From NCBI GenBank assembly GCA_965240325.2, contig OZ251230.1, positions 1,736,001 to 1,800,000 of the forward strand: a stretch of 64,000 nucleotides of DNA, written 5' to 3'. The stretch comes from Rebecca billardiae RCC1528. Taxonomy: Eukaryota; Haptophyta. Below the pieces are notes generated by a model. The model made no database searches, was not told the DNA's origin, and saw only the letters and a program-made list of their open reading frames with translations. Shown in pieces: positions 39,214 through 49,511 of the stretch (positions are counted from its first letter, which is position 1; every line of letters starts with the position of its first letter). Made by a program: the position numbers and the translations under genes.

Positions 39214-42200
39214 ATGAGGTGCATCGGCCTGGTGCGAGCGATCCACCGGCGTCGGTCGGCACGGCGCTCGGCCACCTCAATGCGCTCGACCGCCGGCCTG
39301 GTGGCCATCCTCGTCCACCTCGATCTGCCCCGTGAGGCCTTGGCTTATCCGGATTTCCACGGCTGCTCGCCCTCGTTCGCCGTTGGACAGCCGGTGGGCG
39401 GCATGAACGCCGGCGACAAGCAGGCGGGTGGCCAGGGGCTGTGCACGATCGAGGCGCCGGGCAGCCTGTCGTCGGGGTACACGCCGAACCAGCTATACAG
39501 CTTCACCATCACCTCGCGCTCCGACTTTGCGGTCGCCTCCAAGACGTCCAACGGCGCGTGCTTCACAGACCGGACAAAGTTATCGGAGCGCACATGGTCC
39601 GAGGTGCTCGCGCCCGATTCGGGCACGTGGACGATTGAGGCGATTTGCGGCCGCTGGGGCGGGGTGTACTCGGCGCCCGCTGTCAATGTCGCGCCGCAGC
39701 CGTCGCCGCCGCCGTCCAACCCGCCACCATCGCCCCCACCTCGGCGACCGCCGCCGTCACCTCCGCCGCCCAGCCCGCCGCCGTTTCCGCCGCCACCGCG
39801 CCCACCACCATCGCCCCCACCCCCGAGCTCACCGCCGTCGTCGCCGCCATCGTCGCCACCAGTACCGCCGCCTTCGCCGCCGCCGAGTCCACCGCCCTCG
39901 ACGCCACCGCAGCCACCGCCGCCGCCTCCGCCGTCGCCGCCACCTCCACTACCGCCGCCGCCATCGCCGCCGCCATCGCCGCCGCCGGGGCTGCCACCCT
40001 CGCCGCCGCCCGTGCCGCCTCCGTCACCGCCTCCGTCGCCACCGCCAGCACCGCCACCCACTCAGCCACCATCGCCGCCGCCAACACCGCCGCCAACACC
40101 GCCGCCGTCGCCGCCGCCGTCGCCGCCGCCAGCACTGCCGCCCTTGCCGCCGCCGTCACCGCCGCCATCACCGCCACCGTCGCCTCCACCGCCATCCCCG
40201 CCGCCATCCCCGCCGCCAGCGCCACCGCCGTCGCCGCCACCAGCGCCGCCACCTACGCCACCACCACCGCCCCGCGTCCTGCCACTGCCGCCGCCATCAC
40301 CACCCTCGCCGCCACCGTCGCCTCCGCCATCGCCGCCGCCGTTGCCACCGCCCCGGCCACCGCCATCGCCGCCACCCGTGCCGCCGCCCTCGCCGCCGCC
40401 CTCTCCGCCGCCCTCGCCACCACCGACGCCGCCGCCATTGCCACCGCCATCGCCGCCACCGCCATCACCGCCGCCGTCGCCACCGCCGTCGCCACCGCCA
40501 GCTCCGCCGCCCGTGCCGCCGCCCTCGCCACCGCCCTCGCCGCCGCCGTCGCCACCGCCCTCGCCGCCGCCCCTGCAGCCGCCGAGCCCGCCGCCATCGC
40601 CCCCGCCTGCAACTCCGCCGTCGCCGCCGCCGTCACCGCCGCCATCGCCGCCACCATCACCGCCGCCACCACCCCCACCCTCACCCCCGCCCATGCCACC
40701 GCCTTCACCTCCGCCGAGGCTGCCGCCGAGGCCGCCACCGTCGCCCCCGCCCTCGCCGCCACCGCCTCCACCGCCGTCGCCGCCGTCGTCACCGCCGCCA
40801 TCACCGCCGCCATCACCACCGCCCTCACCGCCGCCCTCGCCGCCCGAGGCGTCCGCCTCCGCAGGTGGCGATGACGACGACGACGACGGCAGCAGCAGCG
40901 GCGACGGCGACGCGCTCAAGGTCTCGGGCTACACCAATTTCGTCAGCCTGCAAGATGGCGCTGTCGGCTTCTCGTGGTCTGTCGAGAGCTCGGCCGACAG
41001 GCGGCGACAGCGGCGTCGTGCGCAGCAGTCGGAGGATGGCGACGGAGAGGAGGCGGCGGAGGACACGCGCACGCTGCGCGGCGCGGTGCGCAGCCCGCAC
41101 GCCGGTGGCTGGGTCGGCGTCGGCTTCGGCACGTCCTCTTCGATGGCGGGCGCTGACGCGGTCCTCGGCAACGCCGATACGGTGCGCGCGTACAAGCTGC
41201 GCGACCAGGCGCTCTCAGACTCGGACCGCAAGCCGGATTCGTTCCTGCTCTCGTCCTCGTCCGAGGTGGCGGGCGGGAGCGGCGGCACGCTCACCGTGGA
41301 GTTCGAGCTGCGCATGTCCCCGGACGGCGACGACGACGTCGACCTCGGCGCCGACGGCGTCGTCGTGCTCTGGTCGTACAACCCGAGCTCCAGCGCCCTG
41401 CTCGACGCGCACGCGCCGGACGCGCGCGGCGCGAGCCGCTCCATCGACCTGATGTCGGGCGCGTCCGGCGCGGGCGGGCCGGGGTCCGATGGGAGCGGCG
41501 TGGTGGCCGCGGGGACGCAGAGCCTGCTCCCGCCGGCGCTCAACGTCGGCGGCGCTGTGCTCGCCGGCTGCCTTCTTCTGGCGATGCTGGGCGCCGCGCT
41601 GCTGGCACGAGCGCGCGCGCGCGCCTCGGGGCTGAAGCCAGGCACGGTGGCGCACTGGCTGGCCCAGCCAATGGGCACTCCGCCGCCGCCCGGCCGATCG
41701 GGCGCGTCAGGGGCGGGGCTTGGGCACGTGGCGCGCTCGATCGCGCGCGGCGTGCGCACGGCGACGGGCGCGGAACTCCTCTTCTGGGCCGTCTACGTCG
41801 CAGGTCTGCTCGCGTACGTCGTCTTTGTCGCCGTCGATGGCGGCGCGGCGAGCGCAGGCGGCGCGGGCGGGCCGGCGGTGCGGCGAGCCCTGGGCGGGTG
41901 TGCGTTCTGGCAGCTGCTCGTGGTGAGCGTGCCCGCGGCGCACTACGGCCCGCTCGCGCTGCTCGGCGCGCAGCCCTTTGAGCGCTCCGTCCGCCACCAC
42001 CGCGCGGCGGGCGTGCTGCTCTGGCTGACGATGTGCGTGCACGGCGCGCTAAGTGCCGCAGCCCTCGGGAGCAGCTCGCTGACACTGCTGCCACACGGGG
42101 CGTCGGGTGTGATGCCGGCCTTTGGCGTGGCGTGCTGGGCGGCAGCGACGCTCTCGGTGCTTGTGGCCCTTCCACCCGTCCGCCGGCGCGCGTGGGAGGC

Positions 42201-43338
42201 CTTCTGGTGCGCGCACGCCGTGCTGACGAAGCTCACCTTCGCCTTTGCCGCCGTGCACGTGCCGTCGCTCGCGCCGGCGATGGGCGTGCCTCTCGCCGCG
42301 TGGGCGCTGGTGTGGCTGTGCCGCGTGCTGCTGCCGCGGCTGCGCGCGCGGCCGGCGTGGCGCGCGGCGAGCGTGCGCACCGACGGCGAGCACACGCTGC
42401 TCGAGCTGCCCATGCCCGGCACGCTCTCCTCCTCCAAGCGCGGCAACATGGTCGTCACCGTCGGCGGGCGCGGCGGCGGGGCCGGCACGGCTGCGCCGCC
42501 CGCTGCGCACAGCGCCGCCCAGTACATGTTCGTCAGCGTCCGCGGGCTCGGCGCCGCGCATCCGTTCTCGCTCGCGTGCGCGCCGGGCGCGCAGACCGCG
42601 CGCTTCCTGGTCAAGGACATGGGCCCGGGCACGTTCACGCGCGCGCTGCGCGAGGCGGCGCAGGCGGCGTGCGCGAGCGGCGGCGCCGACGGTGCGGCGG
42701 GGCAGCGGGGCATCACGGACGCCGCGCCGCTGCCGGACGCGCCCGTGCTGCTGCGCGGGCCGTACGGCGCGCCCGCGATCGAGCTCGGCGCGTACAGCGC
42801 GCTGCTTCTCGTGGGCGGCGGCGTGGGCATCACGCCGCTCATCTCCGTGCTGCACTCCGCGCCCAGCCTGCCGCGGCTGCGCGCGCTCACGCTCGTGTGG
42901 ACGGTCCGGGATGCCAGCACGCTGCGCTGGCTGGGCCACCTGCTCGCGCCCGCCGAGGCGGACCGGCCGGACGCCGAGGGCGAGCACGGCACGGTGGGCC
43001 TGCAGGCCGCCGCTCGGCGCGAGCTGCTCAGCCGCGGCACGACGACGCTGCCCTCGGGCGCCGTGGTCGAGCTCGCGCTGCACGTGACGCGCGCCGGCGC
43101 GCCACGCACCGCTGGCACGCGCGCCGACGCCGGCTCCGGCACTGCGACGAGCCTCCCACCGTTCACACTCGGCCGGCCGGATCTGGATGCGCTCTTCCGG
43201 GCGGCCGCACAGGCCGCGGCTAGTCGATACGGCCGCGCGGCCGTGTTTGCGTGCGGCCCGCAGCCGCTTCTGGACGACGCTCGCATCCACGCGCGCGCGC
43301 ACGCGTGCGACGTGCACACTGAGTCCTTCTTGCTGTGA
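39214..43338 (+). CDS. Reeler-like / Pro-rich stalk / DOMON / ferric reductase (NOX-type) fusion, copy B with long stalk
   Basis: 1374 residues from the ATG at 39214, which aligns with the start of copy A; another in-frame ATG is at 39205. Domain order is as in copy A: secreted Cys domain (YPDFHGCSPSFAVGQPVGG), stalk, DOMON-like domain (GWVGVGFG ~632), TM helix, heme-binding membrane core (RHHRAAG ~928), HPFSLA, GGGVGITPL and a C-terminal CGPQPLLDD. The stalk (~160-545) is about 230 residues longer than in copy A, built of PPSPPP, PPAPPP and PPTPPP units, typical of hydroxyproline-rich algal wall proteins. Copy B has small insertions (for example GGAASAGGAGG and GGRGGGAGTAAP). All redox motifs are intact, so both genes look functional. 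A different promoter side may give different regulation (inference). Confidence 0.85.
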   Translation: MRCIGLVRAIHRRRSARRSATSMRSTAGLVAILVHLDLPREALAYPDFHGCSPSFAVGQPVGGMNAGDKQAGGQGLCTIEAPGSLSSGYTPNQLYSFTITSRSDFAVASKTSNGACFTDRTKLSERTWSEVLAPDSGTWTIEAICGRWGGVYSAPAVNVAPQPSPPPSNPPPSPPPRRPPPSPPPPSPPPFPPPPRPPPSPPPPSSPPSSPPSSPPVPPPSPPPSPPPSTPPQPPPPPPPSPPPPLPPPPSPPPSPPPGLPPSPPPVPPPSPPPSPPPAPPPTQPPSPPPTPPPTPPPSPPPSPPPALPPLPPPSPPPSPPPSPPPPSPPPSPPPAPPPSPPPAPPPTPPPPPRVLPLPPPSPPSPPPSPPPSPPPLPPPRPPPSPPPVPPPSPPPSPPPSPPPTPPPLPPPSPPPPSPPPSPPPSPPPAPPPVPPPSPPPSPPPSPPPSPPPLQPPSPPPSPPPATPPSPPPSPPPSPPPSPPPPPPPSPPPMPPPSPPPRLPPRPPPSPPPSPPPPPPPSPPSSPPPSPPPSPPPSPPPSPPEASASAGGDDDDDDGSSSGDGDALKVSGYTNFVSLQDGAVGFSWSVESSADRRRQRRRAQQSEDGDGEEAAEDTRTLRGAVRSPHAGGWVGVGFGTSSSMAGADAVLGNADTVRAYKLRDQALSDSDRKPDSFLLSSSSEVAGGSGGTLTVEFELRMSPDGDDDVDLGADGVVVLWSYNPSSSALLDAHAPDARGASRSIDLMSGASGAGGPGSDGSGVVAAGTQSLLPPALNVGGAVLAGCLLLAMLGAALLARARARASGLKPGTVAHWLAQPMGTPPPPGRSGASGAGLGHVARSIARGVRTATGAELLFWAVYVAGLLAYVVFVAVDGGAASAGGAGGPAVRRALGGCAFWQLLVVSVPAAHYGPLALLGAQPFERSVRHHRAAGVLLWLTMCVHGALSAAALGSSSLTLLPHGASGVMPAFGVACWAAATLSVLVALPPVRRRAWEAFWCAHAVLTKLTFAFAAVHVPSLAPAMGVPLAAWALVWLCRVLLPRLRARPAWRAASVRTDGEHTLLELPMPGTLSSSKRGNMVVTVGGRGGGAGTAAPPAAHSAAQYMFVSVRGLGAAHPFSLACAPGAQTARFLVKDMGPGTFTRALREAAQAACASGGADGAAGQRGITDAAPLPDAPVLLRGPYGAPAIELGAYSALLLVGGGVGITPLISVLHSAPSLPRLRALTLVWTVRDASTLRWLGHLLAPAEADRPDAEGEHGTVGLQAAARRELLSRGTTTLPSGAVVELALHVTRAGAPRTAGTRADAGSGTATSLPPFTLGRPDLDALFRAAAQAAASRYGRAAVFACGPQPLLDDARIHARAHACDVHTESFLL

Positions 43339-43579
43339 CGAGCCTGTGGTCCCTGGAGGGCATGCCACCACCACGGCGGGACTGACACGGTGCTGTAGTT
43401 AGTAGGCTAATTGTAAGCCAGTAGTAGTTAGTGACTGACAAAGTGTAGTAGCAGTATGAGCAGATAGTATAGTCGTAAGTAGTAAGTAAGCTATGTATCT
43501 GCCACATTGACCCTCCTTCAGTCCTTGATTGCCCAAGCCCGCGGAGGCGCGGACGGGTCCCGGGGCCGGGCCGGGGGGC

Positions 43580-44443
43580 ATGGCGACGACCATCTCGACG
43601 GCGCGCCTCTTCGGCGGGACGCTCCAGCGGCTCACACACCGCTCGGCGGCGACGGCGTGCGACATGACGTTCGCCGTATATCTGCCGCCCCAAGCAGCGC
43701 AGCAGCCCGTGCCCACGCTCTACTGGCTGTCCGGCTTGACGTGCACGGATGAGAACTTCACGCATAAGAGCGGCTTCGCGCGCGCTGCGGCCGAGCGTGG
43801 CCTGTGCGTGGTTGCGCCCGACACCTCACCGCGCGGGGTTAATATTCCTGGGGAAGACGATTCGTATGATTTTGGCTCAGGCGCTGGCTTCTACGTGGAC
43901 GCGACGCGCGCACCGTGGAGCGCGCATTACAACATGTACACGTACGTGCGCGACGAGCTGCCGCAGCTGGTGGAGTCGACGTTCGCGAGCGAGGTGCTTC
44001 CGGGCCGCCGCTCTGTTTCGGGCCATTCGATGGGTGGGCATGGCGCTCTCACGCTCTTCCTCAAAAACCCAAGCGCGTACGTCTCCGTCTCGGCGTTTGC
44101 GCCGATTTGCGCTCCAACCAACTGCCCGTGGGGTCAGAAGGCCTTCAAGGGCTACCTGGGGAGCGTCGACGCGGGCCGCGCGCACGACGCGAGCGAGCTC
44201 GCCCGCACATTCGATGCACGGGTGAAGCACGCTATTCTCGTCGATCAGGGTACGTCAGACACATTCCTCTCGGCAGGCGGTGTGGACCAGCTGCAGCCGA
44301 ATGCCCTGCGCGCCGCATGCGCCGCAAGCGGGCTGCCGCTCGAGCTGCGCATGCAAGACGGGTACGACCACTCTTACTACTTCATCTCCAGCTTCATCGA
44401 TGACCACGTGCGCTTCCACGCAAGCGCACTCCAGGCTGCATGA
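43580..44443 (+). CDS. FGH: S-formylglutathione hydrolase (esterase D)
   Basis: 287 residues from the ATG at 43580, the usual length of the family; the frame upstream opens only at a TTG. The nucleophile elbow is GHSMGGHGAL with Ser150, the acid is Asp227 in VDQGTSDTFL and the base is His264 in DGYDHSYYF. WLSGLTCTDENF, DTSPRG, GAGFYVDAT and PWGQKAFKGYLG are hallmark family blocks. The enzyme hydrolyses S-formylglutathione to formate and glutathione, the second step of glutathione-dependent formaldehyde removal. No targeting peptide, so cytosolic. No intron. It starts 241 bp after the stop of copy B on the same strand. Confidence 0.95.
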   Translation: MATTISTARLFGGTLQRLTHRSAATACDMTFAVYLPPQAAQQPVPTLYWLSGLTCTDENFTHKSGFARAAAERGLCVVAPDTSPRGVNIPGEDDSYDFGSGAGFYVDATRAPWSAHYNMYTYVRDELPQLVESTFASEVLPGRRSVSGHSMGGHGALTLFLKNPSAYVSVSAFAPICAPTNCPWGQKAFKGYLGSVDAGRAHDASELARTFDARVKHAILVDQGTSDTFLSAGGVDQLQPNALRAACAASGLPLELRMQDGYDHSYYFISSFIDDHVRFHASALQAA

Positions 44444-44624
44444 CTACTCCATGGCAACACCCAGCCGGGCCGCCTGGCGGCCGGCGCCTCAATCGGACTG
44501 AATTACTGAATTATAAGCCCGAAGAATTCGGGCATAATACTAGCAGCGTGCATGGAGCCCGCTGTCGGCGCGGCGGGCACGACCGCACGAACCACTCGTC
44601 GCCAGACTAGATATACTATTATTC

Positions 44625-46396
44625 ATGGCCCGCGGTGCAGGGCGGAGCGCGTAGCGTGGAGCCCCGCCGGGGGCCCTCACTACGTTGTCAAAAAGATCTT
44701 TTGATCAAAGAAAAGGGGACGGGGGACGATTTTGAGGGCTGTTGGAGGGTGAATTTTCGCTTTTTCGAGGGGTACGTACCGTACATTGCTGTCTATCCGC
44801 AAGACGCGATTGACGAAATAGGCGCGCCCGCCAATTCGCCGTATGTCGATGGACGGACGTGGGATCAGATACCCCGGGGGTGAAACAAGTGAGTAGTTCC
44901 CAGTCCTACCCCTCTTGTTTGTATGCTGAAGTACGAGTTTGCCGAGCGACGTTTGATTGTTTTGGGTCGAAAACAGCTATGAGGCCAGATTCTTTTGAAT
45001 AGTGCTTGTTCAAATACGTTACCCGCCTGTCTCGATGGATGAACCGCCTCGTCATATTAAAAGAGTTTCTTTTCAATAGCGCTTGTCCAACCAAGTTACC
45101 CGTCTGCCTCGATGGATGAACCTCCTGTGTCATAATGAAGGGACGATTGTTTTGAATAGCGCTGGTTAAACCAAGTTACCCGCCTGCCTCGATGGATGAA
45201 CCTCCTTTGCCATAATGAAAGAAAAACGGGTTACCCGCCCGCCAGCGTCTCGTGACGAGGACGGGTGCCCAAGCGGCAAGCGCGCACATCATGATCATCG
45301 CCGTCGGCGGGCCCATCTTCGGCCGGCTCGAGCTGATGCACATCACGACGCTCAAGCAGGCGCTGTCCGTACCGACGTTGGCGCGCCTCCAGCGGATGGT
45401 CGACAAAGCACCCGTGGGCGAAGGAGGACCACAATCATGGCCGAGTCATCGGAGACGTCGCTGACCTCGCGGCTTCAAACATCAACCGCTCAGCCGGTTG
45501 CCACCGCGGCCGAGCGGTGCGCGCTCGCCACCGCGGCCGGCGCTGTGCACGGGCGTGCTGAGCCCGGGCCGCGTGAGCTCGCCCACCTCGCCCGGCGCGC
45601 ACGCCGACGCCGCCACCGCGGCTCGGCGGCCGGACTCATCTCGGCCCGCAGCGCGTGCGTCCCCCCGCGGCGGCGCGCGCCGCCGTCGCCGCCGCGCAGG
45701 CCGTGCACTCGGTGGATGAGGAGACGGCCCTGCTGCGCGCGGAGCGCTGCGCGCCGCGCGCTGCTCCTGCTGCGGCGCGCAGTAGTCCGCTCGTCCGCCC
45801 CGCGGGCTCGCCACGGAGCCGACGAGCGCGATGACGACAATCGAATGAGCACGAGTGCGCACGGAGGCGCTGGGCGCCGAGCTGGCGAAGCGCGGCGCCG
45901 AGCTCGACGCGCTGCGCGACGCGGCGACGGACGCGCTGGGCGCGCGCGGCGCCCTCGTCGCGACGCCCCGTGCAGCAGCTCGAGCAGCCAGCTGTGGAGT
46001 CAGACGGCCGTCGACTCGAGGGCGCCACCGCGCCGGGTGAGTGAGCACGCACGGGCTCCGCCTCGGTCGGAGGCTGGCTGGCCGCCGCCGTGGCTTCGAG
46101 GCCGACGCGGCGGAGGAGGCGGCGGGCGAGCACGGTGGCGCGGTGGAGCAGGCGCGCACGCGCGGCGGCAGGCGCGACCCGCCGCTCGCCTCGTTCCACC
46201 CCGAGCTCCGCGCTCGGTCTCGCCTCTCGGTGCGCGGCTGCGCAGCGCCGTGAGCGCAGGCTGGGGTCCGTACTTCTTCGCGCGGCCCGCGGCGACAGTC
46301 CTCATCGGCCCGCCATGTTGACCAGACTGAGACAGCAGCCGACGGAGGGTGCACCGCGGGCCCCTAACTACGTTGGTTCTACGGAAGGACCGCCAT
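44625..46396 (+). mobile_element. ATGRCC-type element, copy 3 (about 1.77 kb) carrying gene-like fragments
   Basis: Starts ATGGCCCGCGGTGCAGGGCG, ends CTACGGAAGGACCGCCAT (hairpin half lost). After the shared 5' end comes a three-unit tandem repeat (44990-45240). The interior contains protein-like stretches: around 45285-45430 (MIIAVGGPIFGRLELMHITTLKQ, then LARLQRMVDKAPVGEG) and around 45865-45970 (EALGAELAKRGAELDALRDA, then ATDALGARGALVATP), the latter also in copy 4 near 57057-57165. Frames are broken by shifts, so these look like captured or decayed coding pieces. No transposase and no clear target duplication. Confidence 0.65.
44990..45240. repeat. Three degenerate ~70-bp tandem units
   Basis: Each unit contains GTTACCCG-CTG-CTCGATGGATGAACC-CCT followed by CATAATGAA or similar and TTTTGAATAG-GCT. 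It lies within element copy 3 and is absent from copies 1, 2 and 4. Confidence 0.75.
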
Positions 46397-46867
46397 AAAC
46401 GACACATGCGGTAGCACGCAGCGCACGGGAGTCTCCTCCCCGGGGATAGACTGACGCTCCGATAGCCGTCGGCCGCAGCATGAGCAGCTAGTGAGTAGTG
46501 CCCGACGATTGTCGACCGAACTGTCCGGGCGTTGGTGAATGGTGGGAGAGCACAGCCCTGAATGCACCCGCGATCAGATCGCTCAGAAATGGCTTGAGAG
46601 CGGCCGCCCGCGAAAGTGAATCAGTGTCAATTATCAGCAAGAGCTGCCGAGTGCCGTGGAGCGCGATCCGCACCTGCGTTGCGTGGCTCGCATGGACCTG
46701 CTGTGCCCCCGGTCGAGGGCAAGGGTGCAGGTCCGGATGTCACTAGCTAGACACTAGCTTACGCTGGCTCTCTCAGCCGATGCCTAGCTAGTTCACTGTT
46801 CACTGTTCTGTGTTCAGCGGCTGCCGGTCCAGCCTGCCCCAGTGCACCCCGGGTAGGCGCGTATCAT
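46397..46867. other. Intergenic with a dispersed repeat
   Basis: About 470 bp between element copy 3 and the segmental duplication. Positions 46650-46745 match 31595-31690. No gene seen. Confidence 0.45.
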
Positions 46868-46927
46868 CTTCTTTTTTTTTTTTTTTTATAGTAACAGTAC
46901 GCACGTACTACGACTATCGATCACAGT

Positions 46928-48711
46928 CACCTTGAAAAAACGCCACCAGCGTTCGCGGCCACATTGAGAAGTTTTTCACGGCTCATTGATCGACGCTAAG
47001 CAAGAATCCACCATTAAGGCAGGTCGGCCAAGGGAATCACGTCCATCGATACGCGACCAATCAACAGGCTCCATTCGGTTTACTCATGATTCCGGCGAGG
47101 CTGGTAATGCGGGTAGATGAAATGGCGCTGTCTGATTGGTCAGCCGTTTGCTATCGTTCCTTCGCGGCATCCAATCATCTGCAACTCTGAAACGAAGAAC
47201 AGGGCCCAGGTCTCTTTTCGGGTGCTCGGTAGATCGAAAGCGGGCGCTCGCCCCTCCGAGCAAAGGACTCCGAGCGAGCGAGGCTCGCCATCCACCTGCG
47301 CCGCGGGCGGGCGGCTGGGCCACGCATCGCGTGAGGTCGTGCAGCCGTTGCGTTGCCCTGCTGTGGGCGTGTGCTGCCTGGGCTGCGGCAGATCAGCACT
47401 ATGCTTCAGCCTGCCACGCAAGTGCTCCTCCTTGACACCGTCTCCGGGTCTGGAAGTCATGCGCGCCGGCCCCGAGCGCCCGATCCGCTGAGCCGCGTGT
47501 CGGCATGGCGCAAGCGTGCGCGCGCATGATGCGCGACACTGTGAGTCGGTGTCGCGGCTGCCATCGACGAATATAGCTCTTCATGGGCGCATATGGTGGT
47601 AATCCGCCCGAAGTCCGCCGACGCATTCACTTGCAGTGGCACGAAGGCTTGCGCGCTCTCACTCACTCCGAGCCCGCGGTCCGCGCGACTGGTCAGCTTT
47701 TGGCCTGTCTGCGCAGACGCGCGGGCGCGTACTGGCGAGAGCGCGTTAGGGCTGCTTAAGCTGCAGAACAGTACTACGCTTGTCCTCGCCGCACACCCGC
47801 TCCTCCTTGACGACGTCTCAGCGTCTCAAAGCCATGCGCGCCACCCGTTGCGGACAAGGGAGGGAAGCCGATCAGATCCGACTGATCAGCGGGGAGTGCG
47901 CACGCGCGTGATGAGCGACAGGGAGCACTGCAGGCGTGACCGCTACAGGCGAATGCAGCCTTACTTGGCGCATATTGAGCCACCTGGATCGCATCCACCC
48001 GTAGATTTGTCGCGCACCAAAGGCGTGCACGCTCTCAAGCCCGGCGCCGTCATTGAATCCGAGCCCGGGCGGTTCTGCGGATGGTCGTCTGCTCTCTGCA
48101 CAGACGTGTGGGCCCAAGCTGGCGCGAAGGATCGCGCGGTAATCAGGGCTACGCTCACCCACGTCCCACAGCGGATCGACCCCCTATATCTCTCACTGTG
48201 CACGCGCACTTCTCCCTATTGACCTGCTACCGCCGAATGACGGGCCCGCGGACTGTCTGCCCTTCCGCTCGCGGTTGCACGCCGCCGCGTGCAACCCTTG
48301 GAGACCCGCAGGCGGTGGGAAGGGAGAACGCTCGCAGGGCGGCGTCACGCGTGATGCTGTTCTGCCGCAGCCCATGCAGCGCGCGCCCACTGCAGGGCAA
48401 CGCGGCGGCGGACGCGTTTCGTGCGGCCCAGTACAACGTGACGGTGGCGGCGGACGGGCGAAGGGCAAAAAGCGCCGCCTCCGTCCTCCAACGAAGACCC
48501 ACGAGGCTAGTGAAAGGGTCCACTCCCGAAATCCCTTTGCTGGAGCTTGCGCATCTGCGGCTTCGGCGCCTATCGTCCGAGATTCGCACGCTTCCCAGCT
48601 GATTATTGCCGCAGGTAAGTGCACCTTAGGCGATCAAAAAATGAGCCCTATGCAGTTCACGTGAGAACGAATGTAGAGGGCCACGGACGCTGGTGGCGTT
48701 TTTTCAAGGTG
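46928..48711. mobile_element. TIR transposon of 1784 bp inserted in the left duplicate
   Basis: The left end starts CACCTTGAAAAAACGCCACC and the right end (48687-48711) is the exact reverse complement over 25 bp; similarity continues to ~33 bp with two mismatches. Comparison with the empty site in the right duplicate (CGATCACAGTGTATATCTCC near 57840) fixes the insertion and indicates a target duplication of only 1-2 bp (T or GT). The interior is GC-rich with degenerate internal repeats (47400-47530 resembles 47780-47910; CTCCTCCTTGAC recurs) and no intact transposase, so it is non-autonomous. Superfamily cannot be assigned. Confidence 0.9.
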
Positions 48712-49511
48712 TGTATATCTCCCGCCTACTTACAGCGTGCATTGATAGTATACTGCTGATTGATATGTCAGGTAGAAGCTGAAGCGACGCGGAGCGTGGT
48801 TGACCGTTTAGGCGGTTGCTCGAGGTCTCGTGGTCGTCCGCGCTTCGCGGGTGGGTTGCTCGCCCGCGATGGCTTATTCAATATTAATATAAGCTAAAGC
48901 TAGCAGCAGTAATTCACTCCGTTAAGTCAAACTGCTGTAAGACTAGTGACTATCAACGTAATATATAAATTAAAAGCGGAACGCTGATGTTTAACGGTGG
49001 GCCGAGCCGTGCGCACCGGGACCGGCTGAGCCGCAACCGCCCGCGCCAGATGTGAGATGCCAGACTATGGGGCCGGGACCAAAGTTGTTGATGAACTGGG
49101 TGGGTATCCCAGTGCCGGAATCCGGGAGTCGCCTCGAATGCCGACGGTACGTAATTTTACCACGACGACTCGATAACGGGCACGAGCACTCTCGTAACGG
49201 TCGTCATCATCGTCAGCCCATCGGAGTAGCCCGGGCAGTAGCCCAATCTGCTCGTCATAAGCAGGCGGTCCCGCGCAGCCGGTCCTGCGTCCCGTGCCGT
49301 GCCACGAATCAGGCCGGGTTACTAGGCGGGTAGTGAGTCTGGCACGGAGTGGTGTGCCACCGAATCGCCAATCGCAATCGGGCATCGGCGAATGGCGTGC
49401 CCCGGCCCGGCACTTAGCAGCTAACGACTCAGGGACGTCATAAATAATCGGACGACCATGCATGCATGCTGACTGGTCGACTCTCATCATAGCGTGCGCG
49501 GATGGTGCTCA

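Larger units (their letters stand above)
35395..43365. repeat. Large inverted (head-to-head) gene duplication
   Basis: The arms carry the two ferric-reductase-fusion genes. Similarity covers the whole coding region except the Pro-rich stalk, which differs in length, and continues about 30 bp past both stop codons (TGTGACGAGCCT-TGGTCCCT). The spacer between the two ATGs is 373 bp and holds both promoters. C-terminal coding sequences are nearly identical, implying a recent duplication or gene conversion. Confidence 0.9.

Noticed and set aside
47593-48222. 209-codon open frame inside the 46928-48711 transposon
   Set aside because: It starts without good context, contains degenerate repeats also found at 47400-47530, and shows no transposase motifs.
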